From the NCBI GenBank assembly GCA_963792175.1, contig CAWBVG010000043.1:1-64000 (forward strand): 64,000 nt of DNA, given 5' to 3'. The notes under the pieces are model-generated. The model saw nothing but the letters and a program-made list of their open reading frames with translations, had not been told where the DNA came from and did not search any database. This DNA is from CAWBVG01 sp963792175 (GTDB taxonomy: Bacteria > Acidobacteriota > Vicinamibacteria > Vicinamibacterales > CAVVIG01). Each line of letters begins with the position of its first letter. Positions within the stretch are counted from its first letter, which is position 1. A program made the translations under genes and the position numbers. Below are positions 35,834-44,187 of this stretch, in pieces.

Positions 35834-36636
35834 CGACCGAGCTGTCGCCTGAGCAGGCCGCCGCGCGGCGCAACATCGAAATCATCCTGGACCTCTCAGG
35901 ATCGATGAAGCTACCGCTTGGCCAATCGACTCGGATTGCCACCGCTCGAGCCGTGTTGCGCGACGTGCTGGCGCGCATTCCGGACGACTTCTCCGTCGGT
36001 CTTCGAGTTTACGCACACCGCTACAGCGCCCGTCAGAAGGAGACGTGCACTGACACCGAGCTGGTCAGCAAGATCGCACCGCTCGACCGTCAGCGGATCC
36101 TCTCGATCGTCGATCGCCTGCAGCCGCGCGGCGAAACGCCGTTGGTGTATTCGATCCTCCAGGCACCGGCCGACCTCAAGGCGGTCGGAGGCGGTTCGCT
36201 TGTCGTCATCACCGATGGTGAAGAAACGTGCGGAGGCAATCTCGTGGAGGCGGCGCAGCAGCTCAAGAGCGCCGGTCTGCCGATCCTCCTGAATATCGTC
36301 GGCTTTACGGTGACCGGCAAGAACGTCGAACAGGACCTGACGACATTGGCCGAGGCGACCGGCGGCCGCTATTACGGCGCGCAGGACGGACAGGCTCTCG
36401 GCCGCGCCGTGACGCAGGCGGCGCTCACACGCATTCCGTACGCCGTGTTCGACGAGAAAGGGACGAAGGTGGCTGGCGGCTTCGCCGGACCGTTGGCCCA
36501 GGAGCTGCCTCCCGGCACGTACAAGGTTGTCGTGGAAGCCGGCGCCCACCCGCTAACAAAGAACGTCACGATCACACCCGGCGTTGATGCGGCGGTGAAG
36601 GTGTCGGTGCGGGCCGGCTTGTTCGAATTGCGTTAG
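35773..36636 (+). CDS. VWA domain protein, probably the C-terminal part of the toroid protein
   Basis: VWA domain: IEIILDLSGSMKLPLG is the MIDAS (DxSxS), followed by RPRGETPLVYSI-like text (LQPRGETPLVYSILQAP, MIDAS Thr) and VVITDGEETCGG (MIDAS Asp). A small beta domain (YAVFDEKGTKVAGGFAGPLAQELPPGTYKVVVEAG...TKNVTITPGVDAAVKV) ends the protein. It has no signal peptide, which fits a fusion with the upstream exported frame rather than an independent gene. It would bind a ligand metal-dependently outside the cell. Confidence 0.8.
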   Translation: MGDHRARRIVGEITSGSLQVTTELSPEQAAARRNIEIILDLSGSMKLPLGQSTRIATARAVLRDVLARIPDDFSVGLRVYAHRYSARQKETCTDTELVSKIAPLDRQRILSIVDRLQPRGETPLVYSILQAPADLKAVGGGSLVVITDGEETCGGNLVEAAQQLKSAGLPILLNIVGFTVTGKNVEQDLTTLAEATGGRYYGAQDGQALGRAVTQAALTRIPYAVFDEKGTKVAGGFAGPLAQELPPGTYKVVVEAGAHPLTKNVTITPGVDAAVKVSVRAGLFELR

Positions 36637-36736
36637 GCGCTGGGCCTTGGCCACGGTGGAATCAGGAGCCGACAGGTAGTTGGGAAAAGGACATTGACAT
36701 CTCGATCGATTCGCTCCGAAATGGCACCAACCCTCG

Positions 36737-37384
36737 ATGAAAAAACTCGCCATCGGCTGCGGGGTCGTCGCGCTCGTCCTGGTCGTGGGCGTCAGCGTCG
36801 TGCTCTACATCGCGGCCAGCAAGGCGCGGTCGTATCTGCGCGAATCCGGGGTCGCCGAATCGCTTCAGACGCTCTCGAAAGGCGTGAACAACACCAGCCC
36901 GTTCACGCCGCCCGCCAACGGTGATCTCACCTCCGATACAGTCAGGCGATTCGTCGCGGTCCACGACGCGATGGTCGCCAAACTCGGCCCACGTTTCAAA
37001 GAGATTGCGGCGATGCAGGATGATATGCTGCGTCGCGAACAGGCCGAGCACCGCAAGTCCACATCGGCCGAGGACTTCAAGAACGTGACGGCGATGATGG
37101 GATTCATCCTGCAAGCGCAGGGCGCCTGGGTCGATGGGCTCAACCAGCAGCGGTTCTCGATGGACGAATACCAGTGGGTCCGCGGCCATGTCTACGCGGC
37201 CGCCGGACTGAACGTGGTGGAGCTGGTCGATCGGAATTTCTCGGGCAACGGACAGACGGATCGCGTCGTGACGCGACCGATCCCGGGATCGGCGGACCCC
37301 GTCTCGCAGCGCAACAAGGCGATCGTGGCGCCCTTTCTCCCGAAGCTGAAGGAGTCGGCAGCGCTCGCATTTTTCGGGCTGTAG
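36737..37384 (+). CDS. Membrane-anchored protein of unknown function
   Basis: 215 residues: one N-terminal helix (LAIGCGVVALVLVVGVSVVLYIAA), then a helical outside domain (TVRRFVAVHDAMVAKLGPRFKEI, SAEDFKNVTAMMGFILQAQGAWVDGL, FSMDEYQWVRGHVYAA). Frame intact. It is followed 35 nt later by another small membrane protein. I do not recognise a family. Confidence 0.65.
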   Translation: MKKLAIGCGVVALVLVVGVSVVLYIAASKARSYLRESGVAESLQTLSKGVNNTSPFTPPANGDLTSDTVRRFVAVHDAMVAKLGPRFKEIAAMQDDMLRREQAEHRKSTSAEDFKNVTAMMGFILQAQGAWVDGLNQQRFSMDEYQWVRGHVYAAAGLNVVELVDRNFSGNGQTDRVVTRPIPGSADPVSQRNKAIVAPFLPKLKESAALAFFGL

Positions 37385-37419
37385 GATCGGCCGTCTCGAA
37401 ACTCGAACTGGAGGCGCAC

Positions 37420-37881
37420 ATGGTCGACGTGGGACAACCAACCGGCGAACAGCCGCCGAAAGATCTCATCGGGTTCCTCGACTTCTACCTGGTGAAGAAA
37501 GCGCCGATTCAACTTCCCGATAACGCGAAGGAATGGATCGTCCAGTACGGGCCGTGGATCACGCTTGTCATACTCGTGCTCACGCTCCCGCTGCTGCTCG
37601 CCGTGCTCGGAATCGGCACGGTGCTGATGCCTTTTGCCGGCGTCGGCTACGCGACCGGGTTCGGCTTCGTCGCCATCGGACTGATCATCGAGATCGGGTT
37701 GACGGTGATGGCGCTGCCCGGATTGTTCGCGCGCAAGATGTCCGGCTGGACGCTCCTCTTCTACGCGCGGCTCGTGAGCCTCGTCGCCAATGTGCTTTCC
37801 GGTGCGGTCGTCTCAGCGCTGCTGGTCGCCCTGATTTCGCTGTACGTGCTGTTCCAGGTGCGGCCGTTGTACAAGGCCTAG
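37420..37881 (+). CDS. Multi-helix membrane protein of unknown function
   Basis: 153 residues with about four helices: WITLVILVLTLPLLLAVLGIG, YATGFGFVAIGLIIEIGLTVMALPGLFA and VSLVANVLSGAVVSALLVALISLYVLFQV. RBS GGAGG lies 5 nt upstream of the chosen ATG. The N-terminal part (KDLIGFLDFYLVKKAPIQLP) is soluble. It resembles small chromate- or DUF-type membrane proteins only in general. Confidence 0.65.
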   Translation: MVDVGQPTGEQPPKDLIGFLDFYLVKKAPIQLPDNAKEWIVQYGPWITLVILVLTLPLLLAVLGIGTVLMPFAGVGYATGFGFVAIGLIIEIGLTVMALPGLFARKMSGWTLLFYARLVSLVANVLSGAVVSALLVALISLYVLFQVRPLYKA

Positions 37882-37905
37882 CACGGTCGCGCTGGCGCCG
37901 TGACC

Positions 37906-39505
37906 CTACGAGGCGCGTATGACGACGCGCGAACCCAGCGACTCGCGCACGCGGGACAACAAGGTGTGGGCCGTGAAGGGCTTCTCCATGAGGTCGCACC
38001 CGTCGGGCAGCGCTTCTTCGACCGACGGGTCGGCATAACCCGACATGAAGATCACGCGCAGGTTCGGCCGTCCGGGCGCCAGGTGTCGCGCGAGCTGACC
38101 GCCATCCATTCCCGACAGCATCACGTCCGTCAACAGGAGGTCGAGCGGGCCGTCGTAGGCGGAGAGCTGCGTCAGCGCCTGCTCGCTCGATTCCGCTTCG
38201 AGCACGTGGTAGCCGTATCGAACGAGTACGGTCCGCGCGAACGATCGCACCCCTGACTCGTCCTCGACCAGCAGGATTGTTTCCTTCCCGATCGGCGGCG
38301 TGTTGCGCCCGAGGCGCGGCGCCCCCGAGACGGGCGGCGCGACGGTCCGCGGGAGGTAGATCGTGAAGCTCGAGCCTCGCCCCGGCTCGCTCTCCACCCA
38401 GATGTTGCCCCCCAGCTGCTTGACGATGCCGTAGACCGCTCGCGAGCCCGAGCCCGGTGCCGCGGCCGCGCTCCTTGGTGGTGTAGAACGGCTCGAAGAT
38501 CCGGCGCTGGACCTCGGGCGTCATGCCGACGCCCGTGTCCGAGACAGTGATGACGGCGTACTCGCCTTCGACCGCTCCGGGAAGCCGCGCCAGGTCGGTG
38601 GCGCCCAGGGTGGTATTGCCGGTCTTGATCGTGAGCGTGCCGCCGTCGGGCATCGCGTCGCGGGCATTCACGACCAGGTTCATCAACACCTGTTCCAGCT
38701 TGCGTCTTGTCCGCGAGCACGACGTAGGTCTGGCGATCCAGGTCGGTCTGGATGGACACATTGCGCGGAAATCAGGCGCCGGAGCATCGGCTCGAGTGTC
38801 TCGACGACCGCGTTGAGCGAGAGCGCCACCGGCTTGATCGTCTGCTTGCGGCTGAACGCCAGCAGTTGGCGCGTCAGCGACGTGGCGCGCTGCGCGGCGG
38901 TCACGATCTCCTGCAAGTCGGCGCCGATCGGTTTGTCCGGGCCGATCTGTTCCGTCAACAGCTCGGCATAGCCGAGAATCGCCGTGAGCATGTTGTTGAA
39001 GTCGTGCGCGATGCCGCCCGCCAGCTGGCCAATCGCCTCCATCTTTTGCGCGTGCCGCAGCTGCTCTTCGAGCGCCTGCGCGCTCGCGGGCACGTTCGCG
39101 CCGTAACTCGATTTCGCGCCGTTCGCGCTCGATCGCGGGAAGGAGTCGCGCCAGCCGTCCCTTGACCAGGAAGTCGCAGGCGCCTGCCTTGAGCGACTCC
39201 ACGGCGGTCTCTTCGCCGATCGTTCCGGACACGATGATGAACGGAAGGTCGCGGCCCGTCTCGCGAAGCACCATCAGGGCCTCGGGGGCGGAGAATTTCG
39301 GCAGGCTGTAGTCGGAGATGACGACGTCCCAGGCGTCGGTCTTGAGCGCCGACCGCATGGCGTCGGCGGTTTCCACGCGGGTCGCGGCGACTTCGTAGCC
39401 ACCGTGTTCGAGCTCGTGGATCAACAGCTCCGCATCGGCCGGCGAGTCCTCGACCATGAGGACGCGGAGGGGCTTCGGCGAAGCCGGGCCCGATGCTGGA
39501 GGCAT
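37906..39505 (-). CDS. Hybrid histidine kinase with receiver domains at both ends, frameshifted
   Basis: N-terminal receiver: LRVLMVEDSPADAELLIHEL, VVISDYSLPKFSAPEAL (phospho-Asp), IIVSGTIGEETAVESLKAGACDFLVKGRL. HisKA: MEAIGQLAGGIAHDFNNMLTAI (phospho-His). HATPase pieces: LMNLVVNARDAMPDGGTLTIKTG, SDTGVGMTPEVQRRIFEPFYTTKERGRGTGLGL. C-terminal receiver: ILLVEDESGVRSFARTVLVRYG, DLLLTDVMLSGMDGGQLA, FMSGYADPSVEEALPDGCDLMEKPFTAHTLLSRVRE. Breaks near 39105, 38775, 38700 and 38445. No membrane helix, so it is a soluble cytoplasmic phosphorelay protein. Start ATG 39505. Divergent from the sensor kinase gene. Confidence 0.82.
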
Positions 39506-39658
39506 CGATAGAAGGCTATCGACCGAGGGCCGTTGCTCGACTAGATGCTCACGGGAAGGTGCACGGCACTGCGCGGATTTGCGCTCGCGCCGGCGCCGAT
39601 TCGCAGCAGTCCTTCCGGAACGCGGACGGTCGGCGCGGCGACCGGCCGATAGACATGA

Positions 39659-41560
39659 GTGGTTCGTATGCGCGCCAGCGACGCACATCTGACGCCGGGC
39701 CAGACGCCCGCACACTACTCGCTGCGGTGGCGGCTCCCGCTTGTGATGGCGGCCTCGACGGGATTGGTGATCGCGGCCGTCGTCGCGGTCGGCTATCGCG
39801 AGGTGAAGGCCAACCTCATCCAGGCCGCCGGGAATCCGCGCCCAGGCCACCGCCGACCAGCTCGCCGGACTGTTCGTCCAGATCGACCCAACAGCGGATG
39901 AACGAGCTTCAGCGGATTGCGAACCATCCGAGTCTGCGCCAGCTGTTCGAGCATCCCGACAACGACACTCGCGACGCGGCGCGCGCGCGCCTGGAGCCAG
40001 ATTCGCAGCCCAGGCCCTCAGGTTCTGGAAGTGTGGAACGCCGCCGGCGAATGCCTGCTGACGATGGCAACGCCGCCCGGCGCCGCCGACGTGCTGCCGC
40101 CTGGCTCGATGCCGGCAGCGCACGGGTGTCGCGCCGCTGCAGCGTCGTGGCGAGCAGGTCGTCGGTGAGAGCGTCGCCGAGATCGCGGCCGACGCCGGCG
40201 ACGGCGACAACGGCAACAGGACCGCGCGGACACGACTCGGTTTGCTCGTCGTGCGCCGTCCGGTGAATGGCGCGCCGACCGCGGAGTTGTTGAATCGGCT
40301 CGTCGGTCAGGGCGCGGTCATCTCCCTCGGCAACAAGGCCGGCGATGTCTGGACGGACCTGGTCAAAGCGATCGCGCCGCCGCCGATCGATCGCTTTCAT
40401 CCGGGCATCGCGGAGTACGCCGGACCGAACGGTCAATCGCGTCGGTGCGCTGACCGACATCCGGGGCACGCCGTGGTCGGTGTGGGTCGAGTTCCCGCAG
40501 GCGGTCATCCTGGCGCCGGCGCGTGCGTTCCTCGAGCGCATGTCGCTCATCGCGCTGGGATTCGTGGTGCTGTCGGCGCTCGGGATCCGGATGATCGCGG
40601 CGCGCATCACGACGCCGCTGCAGGAATTGACGCTGGCGTCCGAAGCCGTGGCGTCTGGAGACTACGCGCGGCGCGTCACGATTCTCCGACGCGATGAACT
40701 GGGACGGCTGAGCGTCGCGTTCAACGCGATGACTCAGCAAGGTCGAGAGCGCGCATCGCGACCTCGAAGAGCGCGTTCGTCAGCGAACCGCGAAACTCGA
40801 AGAAGCGCGCCTTCTCCTGGAGCGCCACAACGAGGAGCTCGACGCCGTCAATCGCGAGCTGGAATCGTTCAGCTATTCGGTGTCGCACGACCTGCGCGCG
40901 CCGCTGCGGCACATCACCGGCTTCGCGACGATGCTGCGCGGAGTCGCGCGGCGGCGACGCTGGACGGCGAGGGGCAGCGGCTATCTGCAGACGATCGCCG
41001 ACGCGGCGCACGCGCATGGGCCGGCTGATCGACGACCTGCTGGCGTTCTCGCGCATCGGCCGCGCCCAGCTGCGCCCGCTCGCCCGTCGATCTGAATCAG
41101 TTGGTGCAGCGACGCGCAGCAGGAAGTGTCGCGCCGGACATCAACGGCCGCGCACGTCGAGCTGGCAGGTGCAGGACCTGCCGACGGTCGAAGGCGATCC
41201 CGCGACTGCTGCGGCACGTCTTCGTCAACCTGCTGTCGAACGCGCTCAAGTATACGCGCGACGCGCCCGCAGACGCGAGATCGAGGTCGGCGTCATGCCG
41301 CGAGCGCGACCGACGACGGTCGTCTTCGTGCGCGACAACGGCGTCGGCTTCGACATGCAGTACGCGGACAAGCTGTTCGGCGTCTTCCAGCGGCTGCACC
41401 GCACCGACGAGTTCGAGGGCACCGGCATCGGACTGGCGAACGTGCGGCGCATCGTCCAGCGCCACGGCGGCCGCACCTGGGCCGAGGGCGCGTCGACCGC
41501 GGCGCCACGTTCTACTTCTCGCTGCCGAACGAAAGGGCGGGCGACTCACTGATGACGAGA
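39659..41560 (+). CDS. Membrane sensor histidine kinase, frameshifted
   Basis: One helix near the N-terminus (RLPLVMAASTGLVIAAVVAVGY), a periplasmic sensor part (QQRMNELQRIANHPSLRQLFEH...), a second helix (LERMSLIALGFVVLSALGIRMIAARI) and HAMP (TTPLQELTLASEAVASGDYARRVTILRRDELGRLSVAFNAMT). A coiled linker (RDLEERVRQRTAKLEEARLLLERH) leads to HisKA (ELESFSYSVSHDLRAPLRHITGF) and HATPase (HVFVNLLSNALKYTRDA, VRDNGVGFDMQYADKLFGVFQRLHRTDEFEGTGIGLANV). The HisKA type resembles phytochrome-like kinases. About ten breaks across 39830-41540. Either GTG 39659 or ATG 39668 may start it. The response regulator follows directly. Confidence 0.8.
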
Positions 41561-41999
41561 CTGCGACGACATCCTGCTGGCCGAAGACAACGCGAACGAC
41601 GTCGAGCTGACGCTCGCGGCGCTGCAAGACCAATCGCGTGCTGAACGAGGTCGACGGTCGACGCGCGACGGCGCCGAGGCGCTCGACTACCTGTGGCGGC
41701 GCAACGCGTACGCGGACCGCGACGCGCGGCAATCCGGTGCTCATGCTGCTCGATCTGAAGATGCCGAAGGTCGACGGCCTCGAGGTGCTGCGGCAGATCA
41801 AGAGCGATCCGAACAGCTCAAGACGATTCCGGTCGTGGTCCTGACCTCGTCGCGCGAAGAGCAGGACCTCGTGCGCAGCTACGACTGCGGCGTGAACGCC
41901 TACGTCGTCAAGCCGGTCGACTTCCACGACTTCGTCGACGCCGTGAAGCTGCTCGGCGGCTTCTGGGCCGTCGTCAACGAGCCGCCGCCCGCTCGCTGA
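41551..41999 (+). CDS. Single-domain response regulator (CheY-like), frameshifted
   Basis: Receiver motifs: DILLAEDNANDVELTLAAL (acidic pair), LMLLDLKMPKVDGLEVLRQIK (phospho-Asp), PVVVLTSSREEQDLVRSYDCGVNAYVVKPVDFHDFVDAV (Thr/Ser and Lys). No output domain. Text resembles the Rcp1-type receivers that partner phytochrome-like kinases. Frame breaks near 41570, 41625, 41660, 41730 and 41820. It is the likely phosphoacceptor of the kinase just upstream. Confidence 0.8.
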
Positions 42000-42052
42000 C
42001 TCCCTCTCATGTAGCGCATCTCTTTAGAGCGCGTTTCAGAATTGAACGTCAC

Positions 42053-42070
42053 GCAGCCCTTCAGGGCTGC
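42053..42070. repeat. GCAGCCCTTCAGGGCTGC palindrome
   Basis: A perfect 18-nt inverted repeat with a 2-nt loop-like centre. An identical copy is at 60380-60397, each preceded nearby by GTAGCGCA. Position after the response regulator suggests a 3' end REP element. Confidence 0.7.
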
Positions 42071-42202
42071 TGATCATTCCACCACGGCGCGCTGCCCGCC
42101 GACAAAGGTCGCCCTGGCGCATGATTCTGATGCGCGTTCAGGAGCGTTCGCGCACGAATCCGCGGGCGCGCCACTGGTCCCGTTCTTGCGATTCCTCGTC
42201 AC

Positions 42203-42388
42203 GTGGCCGCAACTGTAATTTCCCCTGCCACACGGTTCGAAGTGCTCATCGGACGGTCGCTGGCGATGTGCCTTCATCCGTACGCCGCCTGGCGCACGCA
42301 TTCAACGGCAGCGCGGCTGTTCATCCTCTTCGCCTACGCCGCCGCCAGCTACGCCGTGATGCTCGGCGTGCTGCTCACCTCGTTCTAA
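42203..42388 (+). CDS. Small membrane protein of unknown function
   Basis: 61 residues: FEVLIGRSLAMCLHPYAAWRTHSTAARLFILFAYAAASYAVMLGVLLTSF. The C-terminal helix (LFILFAYAAASYAVMLGVLL) with a preceding (R)SLAMCLHPYAAWR segment looks like a genuine small protein, since the composition is unlike chance frames here. No RBS visible. Confidence 0.45.
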   Translation: MAATVISPATRFEVLIGRSLAMCLHPYAAWRTHSTAARLFILFAYAAASYAVMLGVLLTSF

Positions 42389-42582
42389 TCCAGCGCCGCC
42401 GACTGCGAAGCCCATGGAAACGGCAGGAGAAGTAAGAAGTTGGTAAAGCTCATCCGGCCTGGACTCCGACGTTCTACTATCAATCTAAGTGACGTGGGTG
42501 AGGCCACGCCGCGGACGAGGTAATCGCCCGGCTTGAGTGGTGACACGGTCTTGGTCCCTGCTCGACAAGGCGCCACCGGTAT

Positions 42583-43050
42583 ATGACAGCGCAATCTGAT
42601 CACGCTGGCGTCTGGTTTCCTCCGCCGTTCTGGTATGCGTTCGCGGTACTCGGCGGCGTTCTGCTCGATCGTCGCTGGCCGTTGCCCATCGCCGGAGGTC
42701 GGCTCATCACCGTCATCGGGGCAGTCTGTGTGCTTGGATGGATGGCCCTCGCGTTCGACAGCATCGATCGATTTCGCCGCTCGAAGACCACCATCGTCCC
42801 GATTCGCCCGGCGGAAGCGTTGGTGCTGTCTGGCCCCTACCGCTACACGCGAAATCCGATGTATGTCAGTCTGGCGCTTCTCACGATCGCATGTGGACTG
42901 CTCCTGGCCACATGGTGGCCCGTCGTGCTGCTCCTACCAACGCTGGTGATCGTCCAGTTGTTCGTGATCCTTCCAGAGGAGCGCTATCTCCGGCGGCGGT
43001 TCGGCACTGCCTATGAGGCGTATACGCGCCGCGTCCGTCGGTGGCTGTGA
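42583..43050 (+). CDS. Isoprenylcysteine carboxyl methyltransferase-like membrane methyltransferase
   Basis: 155 residues. The family signature is LSGPYRYTRNPMYVSLALLTIACGLL followed by EERYLRRRFGTAYEAYTRRVRRWL, which builds the SAM pocket in ICMT/PEMT-like enzymes. Four helices, usual length for bacterial members. The methyl acceptor is unknown (a lipid or thiol). Frame intact. Confidence 0.85.
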   Translation: MTAQSDHAGVWFPPPFWYAFAVLGGVLLDRRWPLPIAGGRLITVIGAVCVLGWMALAFDSIDRFRRSKTTIVPIRPAEALVLSGPYRYTRNPMYVSLALLTIACGLLLATWWPVVLLLPTLVIVQLFVILPEERYLRRRFGTAYEAYTRRVRRWL

Positions 43051-43228
43051 CGAGCCGGAGCGATCGTCGGTGACAAATGCTCGTGATCGCAACGATCAGG
43101 CTCGCCGTAAGCACAGCCGTGTTCATGACCGAAAGCGCCCACGGGCCGGCGACTTCGGGTGATTAATCGAATGACTTGAGTCGCGGGTCGGCGGGTCTAC
43201 CGTTTGCAACCGTGCCGCGGGACCCAGC

Positions 43229-43962
43229 ATGACGACGCCCGCCAAGCCATCAAGCGCCTCTTACGTCCTGCAGCGCCCGCGGTTCAGGACGTGTCTCCTG
43301 GCGGCCGGGCTGGCGCTCGCGGTGCCGCTTGCTGCGTGCGGCCTGTTCCACTCGGATTTCGATATGGCCGTCGGCAACCGGACCGCAAACACGGTGTCGG
43401 TCTTTGCGAACGGTCAAAAGATCGGAGAACTCGGTTCAAATCTGACCACAAGCTTTACTCTGGAAGAGTCCCCGACCGGACACACGACGATCGATTCCAC
43501 GGGGGGCCCAACCTCTCCGATACCGGTTGCTCAAGTGACCGTCTCCGTTCAAGACATGACAACGGGCGTGTTATCCGTGGAGTGGCCGCCACACTGGTCA
43601 AAGGCGTCACAACCTATGTTGATGTAGCGCCGTGTGTCGTCATCGGCGGGGGATCGGCACCGCCTTGTGTCTCGGTTTCAGGCGTGACGACCGGTTCGCA
43701 GCAGCCATGCACGTTCTCGCTTTCAGGGTCCGATCGGTCGTTTAACGCAACTGGTGGAACCGGGAACATAACCGTGAACACATCGAGCGCTTGCGCATGG
43801 AGCGCGACCAGCAACGAGAACTGGCTGACCCTGGTCAGTGGGGCCTCCGGAATTGGCAGCGGTGTTGTCGTGTTCCAGGTCGCAGCGAATACCACCGGGC
43901 AGGCGCGAGCCGCTTCCGTGTCCGTCGGGGGCCAGACGTTCACAGTCAATCAGACTGCCTGA
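43229..43962 (+). CDS. Lipoprotein with BACON domain, one frameshift
   Basis: Lipobox near ALAVPLAACGLF. The N-terminal part (VSVFANGQKIGELGSNLTTSFTLE...) is a small beta domain. After a break near 43590 the frame continues VKGVTTYVDVAPC and ends in a BACON domain: SLSGSDRSFNATGGTGNITVNTSSACAWSATSNENWLTLVSGASGIGSGVVVFQVAANTTGQARAASVSVGGQTFTVNQTA. BACON modules bind glycans or proteins on secreted bacterial proteins. Probably a surface lipoprotein. Confidence 0.75.
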
Positions 43963-43981
43963 GTTAGGGTCAACGAGGCTT

Positions 43982-44064
43982 GCCAGCCGAAGCTCGCGAG
44001 GTCCGCCTTCGCTCTTCGAGCTTCGGCGCGACAGCCTTCGCGTGAATCGCGAGCGAAGGCTGGC
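43982..44064. repeat. REP element (GCCAGCC...GTCCGCCTTCG...GGCTGGC) next to tRNA-Glu
   Basis: Outer arms GCCAGCCGAAGCTCGCG and CGCGAGCGAAGGCTGGC form a long stem enclosing GTCCGCCTTCGCTC-TTCGAGCTTCGGCG. The inner words match elements at 60224 and in the genes at 16.5 and 17.3 kb. Confidence 0.7.
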
Positions 44065-44139
44065 TGGTAGCGGTACGGGGAATCGAACCCCGATTTGATG
44101 GTTGAGAACCATCCGTCCTAACCGTTAGACGATACCGCC
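44065..44139 (-). tRNA. tRNA-Glu (anticodon CTC)
   Basis: On the minus strand: acceptor GGCGGTA pairs with TACCGCT (first pair G-T), a D arm with TCTAACGGTTAGGA, anticodon stem GATGG/CCATC around TTCTCAA (anticodon CTC), T arm CGGGG-TTCGATT-CCCCG, then ACCA, so CCA is encoded. 75 nt. Confidence 0.95.
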
Positions 44140-44174
44140 CCGACTGTTACGAACCTCAAATTTTAACAAACTTG

Positions 44175-44180
44175 TATTAT
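44175..44180 (+). promoter_or_regulatory. -10 box TATTAT before the M23 peptidase gene
   Basis: TATTAT ends 7 nt before ATG 44188, in a short AT-rich gap. Another likely leaderless start. Confidence 0.5.
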
Positions 44181-44187
44181 TGAGTCC

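Noticed and set aside
43984..44064. Integration (att) site at the 3' end of tRNA-Glu
   Set aside because: The adjacent repeat is a REP element found elsewhere; no integrase or second tRNA 3' copy is in the window.
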